DNA of 64,000 nucleotides from Nonlabens spongiae (GTDB lineage: Bacteria > Bacteroidota > Bacteroidia > Flavobacteriales > Flavobacteriaceae). Below, piece by piece: positions 36,184 to 45,266 of this stretch (positions are counted from its first letter, which is position 1; every line of letters starts with the position of its first letter). The position numbers and the translations under genes were made by a program. The stretch covers positions 1,612,001 through 1,676,000 of the forward strand of contig NZ_CP019344.1 of the NCBI RefSeq assembly GCF_002117125.1, read 5' to 3'. The notes under the pieces are model-generated. The model saw only the letters and a program-made list of their open reading frames with translations, did no database searches and was not told where the DNA came from.

Positions 36184-37044
36184 ATGGCTTGGTTTAAAAG
36201 AGAAAAGAAGGGAATCACCACACCTACAGAGGCCAAAAAAGACACTCCAATAGGTCTATGGTATAAATCCCCTACAGGAAAAATAGTTGACACAGATCAA
36301 CTGAAAAATAATTATTATGTGAGTCCAGAAGATGGATATCACGTGCGTATAGGAAGTAAGGAGTATTTTGAGATTTTGTTTGACAACAATGAGTTCAAGG
36401 AGCTGAACCCAAATATGACTTCTAAGGATCCACTCAATTTTTCAGACACAAAGAAATATACGGATCGCATTGAGGCGGCTCAGAAGAAAACGGGATTGAA
36501 AGATGCCGTACGTACTGCGGTAGGTAAATCAAACGGTAACGACCTTGTGGTAGCCTGTATGGATTTTGGCTTCATAGGTGGTTCCATGGGGAGCGTGGTA
36601 GGAGAGAAAATTGCTCGTGCTGCAGATCATAGTTTGAAGAACAACATACCCTTCATGATTATCTCAAAATCTGGAGGTGCTCGTATGATGGAGGCAGCAT
36701 TATCTTTGATGCAGCTGGCAAAGACAAGTTCTAAGTTGGCTCAACTGAGTGAAGCTGGTATACCATATATTTCGCTTTGTACAGATCCTACTACGGGAGG
36801 AACTACCGCGTCTTTTGCTATGCTGGGAGACATAAATATAGGCGAGCCGGGAGCGCTTATTGCCTTTGCAGGACCTCGAGTAGTACGTGATACTACCGGT
36901 AAAGAGCTACCTGAAGGCTTTCAGACTGCCGAGTTCTTATTAGAAAAAGGCTTCCTAGACTTTATCTGCCCTCGTACAGAGTTGAAAGAAAAAGTCAACC
37001 TCTATCTAGACCTAATTTTGAATAGAAAAATAGAAGTCGCTTAG
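36184..37044 (+). CDS. accD: Acetyl-CoA carboxylase carboxyltransferase subunit beta, zinc-less
   Basis: Transfers carboxyl from biotin to acetyl-CoA for fatty acid synthesis, together with AccA. 286 residues. Carboxyltransferase motifs are strong ([51 protein letters not shown]). The N-terminal zinc ribbon that normally carries four Cys is present in sequence context but Cys-free: YKSPTG (about 27-32) and VSPEDG (46-51). I recall the same loss in other flavobacteria. 53 bp after fbaA. Confidence 0.95.
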   Translation: MAWFKREKKGITTPTEAKKDTPIGLWYKSPTGKIVDTDQLKNNYYVSPEDGYHVRIGSKEYFEILFDNNEFKELNPNMTSKDPLNFSDTKKYTDRIEAAQKKTGLKDAVRTAVGKSNGNDLVVACMDFGFIGGSMGSVVGEKIARAADHSLKNNIPFMIISKSGGARMMEAALSLMQLAKTSSKLAQLSEAGIPYISLCTDPTTGGTTASFAMLGDINIGEPGALIAFAGPRVVRDTTGKELPEGFQTAEFLLEKGFLDFICPRTELKEKVNLYLDLILNRKIEVA

Positions 37045-37147
37045 ACTTTTTAATTATCTGTAAAAGCTGTTTTAATTTTGTAGTGGACTGACCCGTATGT
37101 TCATCTCTACTGAATTTAAGCAGCTTTTTTAGTTGGTATTATTAAAT

Positions 37148-37181
37148 CAAAAAGACAGTTACACGAATTGCATAACTGCCT
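37148..37181 (-). terminator. Terminator after the ELWxxDGT gene
   Basis: Minus strand: AGGCAGTTA, an 11-nt loop, TAACTGTCT (one G-U pair) and TTTTG. Confidence 0.75.
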
Positions 37182-37232
37182 TTCATCAATCAACACATCA
37201 AGAAAAACTTGAAGTTTTGTACATTGACTAGA

Positions 37233-40136
37233 TTAGTTTTTCATCAACTTTTTAGTGATAACTTGATTATTGATTTCAAATCTCAATAGATAGATGCCAC
37301 TTTTAAGGTCATAGATATTTAAAGTTCCCTTGTTTACAGATTCATTGATTTCAAATTGATCAACCATTTGCCCCAGAAGATCAAATACCTCAACCTTTAA
37401 ATTTGAGGAAAATGGGATTTCATAAGTCACAGTATCAGCAGCGGGATTAGGATATAGAACTATGTCATTATTTAGGGTTTCTAGTTCGCCTCCTGAAGAC
37501 AGCGTTGAAAGTTCTAGTTTGTAAAGCTCATGACCCATAGTTCCATTATTTGCGGTAAAATACATGGTATCCTGGATCGTGTGAAAGTTCATAGGGCGGC
37601 TTGAAGTTTGAAATTGTGAAGTCGATGGATTGATATCTTGAAACTGAACTGTTCCAGCATCTGTCCCGTCTGAAATCCATAGCTCTTTATTACTATCTCC
37701 ATTTTCTGCACCGAAGAACGCAAAACCTCCCAATGATCCAATGTCAACAAGGTTTGTACCTCCAGATCCCGGATTGATGTCTTTGACAAGAGCAGCACTG
37801 GAGCGACCTGTTACAGTCCAAATTTCCTGACCGGCTGTAGGCTCATAAGCTGAAAAATATAGTATTCCATCTACATCAGTTAGTTTTGAAGGATTACTAC
37901 CGGCTGCATTTTGTGGATTGACATTAAAAACTTCTCTTACCGAACCGTCAAGATCGATCGTCCATAATTCAAAACCATTATTAAAATTTGAGGTAGATTT
38001 TCCCATGAAATATAAATCTGAGTCATAAATTGTTGTTCTAGACCCATCTCTGGAAAGGTCAGTTCCAGAGACCATAAAATTCCTCGGGTCTGATGCTAAA
38101 TCTGGAAAAGTGTTAGTTCCATCTGTTCTCCATAAACGTATATCACTCCCATCAGTAGCCGAGTAATACAGCCTGGGTAGTTGTGGGTGAACATTTAGGT
38201 ATCTCACATTACCATCACCATTGGGATTAGCATCTTGAACCAGGCTTGTGCCACCAGCCGTTCCATCGCTTTTCCATAATTCATGTCCAGTAGTACCATC
38301 ATCAGCAACAAAATACACGTGATCGTCGAAAACAACTATCTCTTGACTTTTAATACTGTCATCTACTGAACCGTTGAGATCAATGATTTGTTGATTCCCG
38401 GAACTGGTGCCGTCACTTTGCCAAAGCTCCATTCCTGCACTACCGTCTGAACCTATGAAGTATAACATATTGTTCATACTTACTACAGGTGCATCCATGA
38501 ACCCATCTTCGTTCCCTGCATTATGGTCAGATAACAGTTGGGTTCCTAACGTTGTTCCATCAGTAAACCATAACTCGCGACCTTCCTGTGCAGTAGTGGC
38601 AACAAAATACACAGAGCCATTATATTCAATGAAATGGTCTGGATCGCTATTTAAATTTCCTGGATTGATATCTTTCAACAAACTCGCCTGACCATTATCA
38701 ATTTTCCAAAGTTCCCTTCCGTGCTCTCCATCATCTGCAGTGAAAAGAACAATATTACCAAATTCAAAGTAGGTTTGTGGAAATGATGATCTATTGCCTT
38801 CTTCATTGATATCCTTGAGTAAATATGTTCCAGCTTCTGTTCCGTCCGAAATGTAGAGCTCTGATCCTAGCCAGTTTCCATCACTACAAGTAAATAATGC
38901 ACTCCCGTTTAGGTCAACAATATCTTCTATATTATTATCGTCTTCCTGAGAATTGATATCTCTTACCAGAACAGTACCCGACTGCGTACCATTTGTTTTC
39001 CAAAGCTCGTAACCTTCTCGAGTGGTAGAACCTTGAAAATACAGCTCACCGCCTACAATGGCTATCGCACCATTATGAGAAAACTCTTTATAGCCTGTAG
39101 CAAAGCTTGTTGTACCTGCAAAAGTTCCATCAGAAGTGTAGATCAGTTCGTTATCGCTTGAGGAATCATTTGCAGGGAATAACAACATGGTACCATTGAG
39201 TTCGACTCCTTTACGAATGTTTCCCAAATTATTGAAAACCTCTATCGTCCCGGCTTCGGTACCGTCTGATTTCCACAAATTATTGGATACCATGAAAAAT
39301 AATTCATTGTTATGTTCTAAGAATACTGAGCTTGAGGAGCTGAATGAATTCCCAGAACCTGCCGTGATGTCTTTTACCATATTTGTGCCAGCATCTGTAC
39401 CATCTGTAGTCCAAAGCTCAGTACCACTTGTATTGCTGGTTGCCGTAAAAAACACTTGACCGTTTACTATTTTAAAATGATTGGGATAGGAATTCCCTCT
39501 TGACGCGGTATTTATATTCTTCACTAGAATTGTTCCAGCGCTCGTTCCATCAGTTTTGTATAATTCATTTCCCAAGTTTGCTGGCACATTAGAAGAAAAG
39601 TATATTTCGTTGTTATGAGCAATGAATCGATCACCAAATAATGTCTTATTACTGAATTGAGATGTCCCACTTGAGGTTCCATCAGTTTTGACAAGACCGG
39701 TTTGTGTACTTAAAATGAGCTGTCCGCTTATTTCATCCATAAACTTGGGTTCTACACCATTAAAACCAGCTATTCTCAATGTTCCAGCGACGGTTCCATC
39801 AGACACATAAAGTGCGTGATTGTTCACATCATCTTTTGCGATAAAGAATAGTTGACCTAATGCAACTTTTGCATTCAACCGGTAATTGATGCCGTCATCA
39901 ATACCAGCAACAAATTCCATGAATAGTTGGGTTCCAGCTGTAGAGCCATCAGTTACCCAAAGTTCATTACCGTGTATTCCATCGTCGGCTGAAAAGAATA
40001 CTTGCTGACCAAATACAATTTTACCATTGGGATTGCTGTCATTATTTCCTTGGTTGATATCTTCCATAAGCTGTGCTTGCCCACAGCACAGCACCGTCCA
40101 CACAAGGCATATAGACGATAAAATTAAATTTCTCAT
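37233..40136 (-). CDS. T9SS-secreted ELWxxDGT-repeat protein
   Basis: 967 residues with a signal peptide (cleavage near CCGQA) and about 18 tandem units with the core ELW-x-x-DGT-x-x-GT (for example ELWVTDGSTAGT, ELWKSDGTAGGT), roughly 45-50 residues apart, consistent with a beta-propeller or solenoid. The ELWxxDGT repeat is a recognised family of large secreted bacterial proteins without assigned biochemical function. The C-terminus is a type A T9SS sorting domain (YPNPAADTV, VFDLLGQ, LKSGIYLLRF, KKLMKN). Expected on the surface. A terminator follows; it is probably a single-gene unit. Confidence 0.92.
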   Translation of the reverse strand: MRNLILSSICLVWTVLCCGQAQLMEDINQGNNDSNPNGKIVFGQQVFFSADDGIHGNELWVTDGSTAGTQLFMEFVAGIDDGINYRLNAKVALGQLFFIAKDDVNNHALYVSDGTVAGTLRIAGFNGVEPKFMDEISGQLILSTQTGLVKTDGTSSGTSQFSNKTLFGDRFIAHNNEIYFSSNVPANLGNELYKTDGTSAGTILVKNINTASRGNSYPNHFKIVNGQVFFTATSNTSGTELWTTDGTDAGTNMVKDITAGSGNSFSSSSSVFLEHNNELFFMVSNNLWKSDGTEAGTIEVFNNLGNIRKGVELNGTMLLFPANDSSSDNELIYTSDGTFAGTTSFATGYKEFSHNGAIAIVGGELYFQGSTTREGYELWKTNGTQSGTVLVRDINSQEDDNNIEDIVDLNGSALFTCSDGNWLGSELYISDGTEAGTYLLKDINEEGNRSSFPQTYFEFGNIVLFTADDGEHGRELWKIDNGQASLLKDINPGNLNSDPDHFIEYNGSVYFVATTAQEGRELWFTDGTTLGTQLLSDHNAGNEDGFMDAPVVSMNNMLYFIGSDGSAGMELWQSDGTSSGNQQIIDLNGSVDDSIKSQEIVVFDDHVYFVADDGTTGHELWKSDGTAGGTSLVQDANPNGDGNVRYLNVHPQLPRLYYSATDGSDIRLWRTDGTNTFPDLASDPRNFMVSGTDLSRDGSRTTIYDSDLYFMGKSTSNFNNGFELWTIDLDGSVREVFNVNPQNAAGSNPSKLTDVDGILYFSAYEPTAGQEIWTVTGRSSAALVKDINPGSGGTNLVDIGSLGGFAFFGAENGDSNKELWISDGTDAGTVQFQDINPSTSQFQTSSRPMNFHTIQDTMYFTANNGTMGHELYKLELSTLSSGGELETLNNDIVLYPNPAADTVTYEIPFSSNLKVEVFDLLGQMVDQFEINESVNKGTLNIYDLKSGIYLLRFEINNQVITKKLMKN

Positions 40137-40199
40137 AATTGTGATGATTTGAATTAAATCAGGTGTGAACCTGATACTAAATGATTGTCTGTAAATGGC

Positions 40200-40745
40200 T
40201 TATTTAATCTCGCCATTTTCCTCTGCCGCATCTAGTAAAATGGCAATTTTCCCTCCTTTGCCTTTGGCAATAGCATGAACCACCTGCTCTCCAGTTTCAT
40301 CATCTGTATAGATCTTAAAAGACTTGATTTTATATTCCCTGTCAGCGTAAGAATCATCCATGATATTTTCTGCTCTGTACTTTTCAGACACCACCTTATT
40401 TTGTAATCCCATGCTTACAGAGGTTGTCAAAAGTTCATCATTTGCAATGTTCTTAGTGGTTTTGATGGCATTGCTTACACCTTGAAGATTACTCGTATTC
40501 ATATTCTTGACGTCTTTGAGGTTTTTTGCCGTTTTCATGATATTCCCAAAAGACATGCTCGATTTGAACTTGTACACATAAACGTATCCGTCCTCACTCG
40601 ATGGTTGATCTAAAATGATGACTCCGTTTTTTTCGTAGATGCGACCCGATTTAGAAGTGACTGGATCCTTGCTGCTTTTTCCTTTTATCTGTGCACTAGC
40701 AAGTGCAGTTGTAAAAACAAAAATGAATAGTAATAGATTTTTCAT
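40200..40745 (-). CDS. Secreted/periplasmic protein of unknown function
   Basis: 181 residues from ATG 40745 (MKNLLLFIFVFTTALASAQ, a signal peptide); a longer ORF to 40814 adds an unlikely leader. The mature part has SGRIYEKNGVIIL and VYVYKFKSSMSFGNIMKT and ends with an EEN-rich tail. No family recognised. It is 63 bp upstream of the ELWxxDGT gene on the same strand and may be transcribed with it. Confidence 0.65.
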   Translation of the reverse strand: MKNLLLFIFVFTTALASAQIKGKSSKDPVTSKSGRIYEKNGVIILDQPSSEDGYVYVYKFKSSMSFGNIMKTAKNLKDVKNMNTSNLQGVSNAIKTTKNIANDELLTTSVSMGLQNKVVSEKYRAENIMDDSYADREYKIKSFKIYTDDETGEQVVHAIAKGKGGKIAILLDAAEENGEIK

Positions 40746-41065
40746 GACTAAGTGTTTAGAGTTAGATTGTTTTAAATTGTAAACAGCTGATTTACAATCC
40801 AAAATTAGCTTCACTAAACAGCTCTTGAAATAGGGGAATTACCTGATACGCATAGGGTTATTACCCTATTTTAAGGTTATCGGTTAGAATTTAAAGTGGA
40901 AAAACAAAAAGTAAAACTATCGATACAGCGTTTTAAGCTCGTATAATTCCATAGGATTTTGTGTAAGCTGGTTGAAATTTACGCTTTCGCGAAAGCGTAC
41001 ATTCCATAAACACCTACAAACTTGACAGTAAAAGTTCCTTTAAAAGAAATGCACTCACCACGCCA
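40746..41065. other. 320-bp region between the secreted protein and M1 peptidase genes
   Basis: AT-rich with one perfect palindrome (40982-40997). No terminator for the M1 operon and no promoter box seen with confidence. No ORF of note. Confidence 0.5.
40982..40997. repeat. 16-bp palindrome with extended arms, intergenic
   Basis: Perfect copy. The flanks are symmetric too (TA before, TA after), so the palindrome reaches 20 bp. Confidence 0.95.
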
Positions 41066-42703
41066 CTACTGGACGCCTACATAAAAATTAGGGTTTACCT
41101 CAACTTTTTCAATGAGTTGATCCAAGGAAAAAACCTGCTCTTCTTCTTGAGGTTGTAACATGTGTAGCGTCCCATTTATGGCAACCTGCAGAGGCATGGA
41201 AAATCCTGTCACGACATTATCATAGTGATAGTAGAGTTTACCATCCTTGATTTCATACTTGAATAGAGGAATATCAGTAGTGCGTAAGTATTGATCAAAA
41301 ATCGGTTTCAGATCTAGATCGATATTTTTATTTAAATAATCTTCGATTTCTTGGGTTGTGACCGTCCTATGGTAAAAAGTCTCATTCATGCCTCGCAAAA
41401 TGGATCGCCATTTCTCATCATTACTAACTATCTGACGCAGGGTGTGTAAAAGGTTTGCTCCTTTATAATACATATCACCACTTCCCTCATTATTGACTCC
41501 GTACACACCTATCAGCGGTCGATCGTTTTGGATGGACCTGCGTGTTCCGATAACATAAGCATTTGCGGCGTCAGTACCGTAATGGTAATCGAGAAAGAGA
41601 CTCTCTGAATAAGCAGTAAAACCCTCGTGGATCCACATATCTGCGATGTCCTTATTAGTTATATTATTTGCAAACCACTCGTGACCCGCCTCGTGAATGA
41701 TAATAAAGTCAAATTTTAATCCCCAGCCCGTTCGTGACAAGTCTTGTCCTAAATATCCTTTGACGTATTTATTTCCGTAAGTCACGCTGCTCTGGTGCTC
41801 CATACCTAAATAAGGTACTTCAACCAGCTTGAAACTGTCTTCATAAAAAGGATAAGGCCCGAACCAATGCTCAAAAGCTTTCATCATTTTAGGAGCGTCC
41901 TTAAAATGCTCTTTTGCCTTTTCCAGATTATCTTTCAAAACCCAGTAATCCATGTCCAAATCTCCCTTCTCACCATCATAAACTTCACTGAAATTAACGT
42001 AGTCACCTATGTTTAAGTTGACACCATAATTATTTATGGGGTTTTTCACTTGCCAGGTGTAAGCAGTTTTGCCTCCTTTATTCTTTTCTTTTATCAATCG
42101 GCCGTTTGACACGCAAATCAGATCTTCAGGAACCGTTGCCGTAATGGTCATTCCCTCAGGTTCTTGATACATATGGTCTTTACAAGGCCACCACACGCTC
42201 GCACCCAATCCCTGGTTTGAAGTTGCGATGAAGTGTTTACCGTTTTTATCTTTTTTCCATGAGAAACCTCCGTCCCAGGGCGCGTTGCGTGCCTCACGCG
42301 GCTCGCCTTCAAAATGAACGACTACCTCGTACTCCTTCCCTGTTTTTTGGTTATTGATCAATTTGATAAAATGAGTATTTCCCTCATCAGTTACCAGTAA
42401 GTTTTTACCGTTTTGCGTCACCTTAGTGATTTTCATAGGCGCTTGAAGATCCACTTGCATGAGCTGGTAGGGCTCATTTACCGTGTATGTTATGGTATTT
42501 TGCCCCTTAATAAATTTGCGGTCTGGAAAAACCTCAACTTCAAGATCGTAATATTTGAGATCCCACCAGGCCCGCTCTTGAGTAATGGAGCCGCGCAACG
42601 TGTCTTGTCTTGTAAATTGATTTTTATCTTGTAATAGCTGAGCGCTTACCTGTTGTATCCCCATCAACAAAATTATTGCTACTATGATCTTAATATTTTT
42701 CAT
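41066..42703 (-). CDS. M1 family zinc aminopeptidase, secreted
   Basis: 545 residues with a signal peptide (cleavage near VSAQ). The zinc site HEAGH (337-341) plus Glu360 (WIHEGF) is intact. The exopeptidase motif is GMEHQ (300-304), where the classical motif is GAMEN. The C-terminal half lacks the long helical domain of classical aminopeptidase N. Likely periplasmic peptide digestion. Its start overlaps the stop of the GH113-like gene by 4 bp. Confidence 0.93.
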   Translation of the reverse strand: MKNIKIIVAIILLMGIQQVSAQLLQDKNQFTRQDTLRGSITQERAWWDLKYYDLEVEVFPDRKFIKGQNTITYTVNEPYQLMQVDLQAPMKITKVTQNGKNLLVTDEGNTHFIKLINNQKTGKEYEVVVHFEGEPREARNAPWDGGFSWKKDKNGKHFIATSNQGLGASVWWPCKDHMYQEPEGMTITATVPEDLICVSNGRLIKEKNKGGKTAYTWQVKNPINNYGVNLNIGDYVNFSEVYDGEKGDLDMDYWVLKDNLEKAKEHFKDAPKMMKAFEHWFGPYPFYEDSFKLVEVPYLGMEHQSSVTYGNKYVKGYLGQDLSRTGWGLKFDFIIIHEAGHEWFANNITNKDIADMWIHEGFTAYSESLFLDYHYGTDAANAYVIGTRRSIQNDRPLIGVYGVNNEGSGDMYYKGANLLHTLRQIVSNDEKWRSILRGMNETFYHRTVTTQEIEDYLNKNIDLDLKPIFDQYLRTTDIPLFKYEIKDGKLYYHYDNVVTGFSMPLQVAINGTLHMLQPQEEEQVFSLDQLIEKVEVNPNFYVGVQ

Positions 42704-43728
42704 TTCTTCTGGTACTGATTTTTTACGGTTTGTGCCGCCTCCTTATTCTGCACGTTAAATAACTTTTCAAAGCCTCGATCGCCTTCTAGGAACTCTCCCG
42801 GAAAGTGCTTCCACAAAAATCCACCGGCCAGCCAGTCTTCTTCCCACAAGTTGCGATACAATCCTTCTAACAACATTTTTTGTGCCCTTTCATTGACCTG
42901 CAAAGAATCGGTAGCACTTTTCCAGGGTTCACGACCGGCATAATCTGCACTGGTGTAACCATATTCTGTGAGTAGGATGGGTTTGTTACGCTTTCGCGAA
43001 AGCGTACCCATTTCAAGCTTCCACTTTTTCCAACCCGTGTCGATCGATTCTACGGTAGGTGTTTTTTCATATGATACTGGGAAATAAGCGTCTACACCTA
43101 TATAATCTAAGGCATCCAAAAACGGAACCTGATCGTAAGTATCCCAGTTGCCCGCATAAGTCAATTTGCCTTTGTAAACGGATCGTACCTCCTGAATCAA
43201 GGATCGCCAGTAATGGGGCCGCTCTTGAACAAAGGCGTCTAGTTCTGTCCCTATGCAGTAAATTTCGATATTTTTTTCTTGCGCAATCTGTGCATAGTAC
43301 AATACATATTCTCGATGGCTTTGTTCCAGCTTTTGCCAGTCTTCTTCACTTTGCATTTTCATATGACCAGTATATTCACCTCGCCAGATCCAGATATGAG
43401 GCTTAAGCATGACCTCAATGGAACCGTCATGCATCAAATCGATGGTCTCCTTTACACCTTCTTCTCGCTCGCCCCACCACTGCCGCTCGACATTATACCG
43501 TATTTGAGGGTCGTTGAGGTTGCGTATAAATCCATAAGGTATCACGGCCACATAATTAGGATGGAATTGTTTTAAATCCTGAACATCCATCGTGTCAATC
43601 GGGTTCCTTGATCCTACGAGGGAAATCCCATTAATTTTTTCAGTTTTCTGAGCACATGAAAGAAGGAATATCGGCAACAATAAAAGTGTCAAGTGTCTCT
43701 TAAGTTGAAGCCCAGCCGTAAATTTCAA
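42700..43728 (-). CDS. GH113-like glycoside hydrolase lipoprotein
   Basis: TIM-barrel family with the two expected catalytic glutamates: the acid/base in CIGTELDAF and the nucleophile in LTEYGYTS. GH113 members are beta-mannanases, but the substrate is not shown here. The upstream TTG start of the long ORF (43809) lies in the TATTTTTG promoter, so I choose TTG 43728, giving a lipoprotein signal that ends LLSC. 342 residues. A palindrome (42989-43004) is read as LSRKR. Coupled to the M1 peptidase gene by a 4-bp overlap. Confidence 0.8.
   Translation of the reverse strand: MKFTAGLQLKRHLTLLLLPIFLLSCAQKTEKINGISLVGSRNPIDTMDVQDLKQFHPNYVAVIPYGFIRNLNDPQIRYNVERQWWGEREEGVKETIDLMHDGSIEVMLKPHIWIWRGEYTGHMKMQSEEDWQKLEQSHREYVLYYAQIAQEKNIEIYCIGTELDAFVQERPHYWRSLIQEVRSVYKGKLTYAGNWDTYDQVPFLDALDYIGVDAYFPVSYEKTPTVESIDTGWKKWKLEMGTLSRKRNKPILLTEYGYTSADYAGREPWKSATDSLQVNERAQKMLLEGLYRNLWEEDWLAGGFLWKHFPGEFLEGDRGFEKLFNVQNKEAAQTVKNQYQKK
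42989..43004. repeat. 16-bp palindrome inside the GH113-like gene
   Basis: Perfect copy read in the third frame, giving LSRKR between two barrel strands. Confidence 0.95.
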
Positions 43729-43806
43729 GAAATGGTACTTGAAACCCTTTAGATAAATTATTGAATTAAGTCTAGTGTTTATGGCTTTTGAGTTTTGCTT
43801 GTGTTT

Positions 43807-43814
43807 CAAAAATA
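43807..43814 (-). promoter_or_regulatory. -7 box TATTTTTG of the GH113-like/M1 operon
   Basis: Minus-strand match to TAnnTTTG. It rules out the long-ORF start at 43809. Confidence 0.65.
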
Positions 43815-43961
43815 AGAATTACTAGGCCAGAACAATTATCCCAGCAAATACTTCTGATCGTCCTCTAATCGATATAAAGGGTGTTTATACAAGGTTAAAG
43901 GAATAACACCGCATAAATTGCTAGCTAATTTTTACTTAATTTGACCACATAACTTTTCTCC

Positions 43962-45263
43962 ATGAAGCATCTCGTGATTATAGGCAACGGTATTGCTGGT
44001 GTAACGCTCGCCAGACATGTACGCAAGATGTCAGACCGTAAAATCACCATTGTTTCTAGTGAAACGGAATTCTTCTTCTCTCGTACCGCTCTTATGTACG
44101 TCTATATGGGACATATGAAATTTGAACACACGCAGCCTTATGAAAATTGGTTCTGGGCAAAAAATAAAATCGAGCTTGTTCAAGATTATGTGCACACCGT
44201 GTTACCTGAGGAAAATAAAATACAGCTCAGTTCCGGTCGAGAAATAAGGTATGACGACCTTGTACTTGCTACCGGGAGCGTTCCTAATAAATTTGGTTGG
44301 AAAGGGCAAGATCTTGAAGGTGTGCAGGGACTCGTGAGCAAACAAGATCTGGAACAACTTGAAATAACAGCGCCTAATAATAAAGTTTGCAAAAGAGCGG
44401 TCATCATAGGTGGGGGACTTATAGGCGTAGAACTTGCTGAAATGCTGCATTCACGCCACATACCCGTAACTTTTCTGGTGCGTGAAAAAGGCTTCTGGAG
44501 CGGCGTCTTACCTCAACAGGATGCACAAATGATTTCTAATCATATTATAGAACATGGAATTGATCTCAAGCATGAAGAAGAGCTCGACGAAATCATAGAT
44601 GATGGATACGGAAAAGTCAAAGGTATAAAGACTAAAAAAGGTGAAGTGATTGAATGCGACATGGTCGGTTTATGTGCGGGTGTACGACCGAGAATAGAAT
44701 TTCTTCAAAATTCAGGCATAAATCTCAACAGAGGTATTTTAGTAGATCGACATTTGAAAACCAACTTTAAAAATGTTTACGCCATAGGCGATTGCGCCGA
44801 GCAACTCGAGCCTGTGGGCGAGCGCAAGGCCACCGAAGCAGTCTGGTACACTGGTCGAATGATGGGGGAAACTCTTGCACAAACACTCTGTGGCAAACCC
44901 ACAAAGTGGAATCCAGGACACTGGTTCAATAGTGCAAAATTTATGGACATAGAATACCAGACTTACGGTTGGGTCTGGAACAAGCCTAAAGAAGATCATG
45001 CACATTACCACTGGCAAGATGTAGATCAAAAATGCGGCATCACGGTAGAGTACCGTATAAGTGATCGTGAATTTATCGGTATCAATGCTTTTGGCATAAG
45101 GATGCAACATGAGGTATTCAACCAGTGGCTGGACGAGAATAAAACAGTTGATCACGTGATCGAGCATCTCAATAAGGCCTGTTTCAATCCCGAATTCTAC
45201 AAACGTCCATTTCAGGAGATCAAAAACGATTTCAAAAAGAATCAAAAATCCCTAAGTATTTAG
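43962..45263 (+). CDS. NAD(P)/FAD-dependent oxidoreductase (pyridine nucleotide-disulfide type, without redox Cys pair)
   Basis: 433 residues. FAD-binding GNGIAGVTLA (8-17), NAD(P)-binding IGGGLIGVELAE (149-160) and FAD motif YAIGDCAE mark the family. I see no CxxxxC active-site disulfide, so it is more like NADH:ferredoxin or rubredoxin reductases. The C-terminal 130 residues (WNPGHWFNSAKFMDIEYQTYGWV) are extra. It is 3 bp upstream of a polyferredoxin gene and very probably its electron partner. The direct substrate is unknown. Confidence 0.88.
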   Translation: MKHLVIIGNGIAGVTLARHVRKMSDRKITIVSSETEFFFSRTALMYVYMGHMKFEHTQPYENWFWAKNKIELVQDYVHTVLPEENKIQLSSGREIRYDDLVLATGSVPNKFGWKGQDLEGVQGLVSKQDLEQLEITAPNNKVCKRAVIIGGGLIGVELAEMLHSRHIPVTFLVREKGFWSGVLPQQDAQMISNHIIEHGIDLKHEEELDEIIDDGYGKVKGIKTKKGEVIECDMVGLCAGVRPRIEFLQNSGINLNRGILVDRHLKTNFKNVYAIGDCAEQLEPVGERKATEAVWYTGRMMGETLAQTLCGKPTKWNPGHWFNSAKFMDIEYQTYGWVWNKPKEDHAHYHWQDVDQKCGITVEYRISDREFIGINAFGIRMQHEVFNQWLDENKTVDHVIEHLNKACFNPEFYKRPFQEIKNDFKKNQKSLSI

Positions 45264-45266
45264 ATC

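Noticed and set aside
37045..37232. Hairpin from AAAAGCTG (37062) and CAGCTTTT (37121) as accD terminator
   Set aside because: Loop of about 50 nt and no adjacent T tract; weak.
43936..43943. TTAATTTG as promoter of the oxidoreductase gene
   Set aside because: Mismatch at the first TA of the box; not strong enough to annotate.
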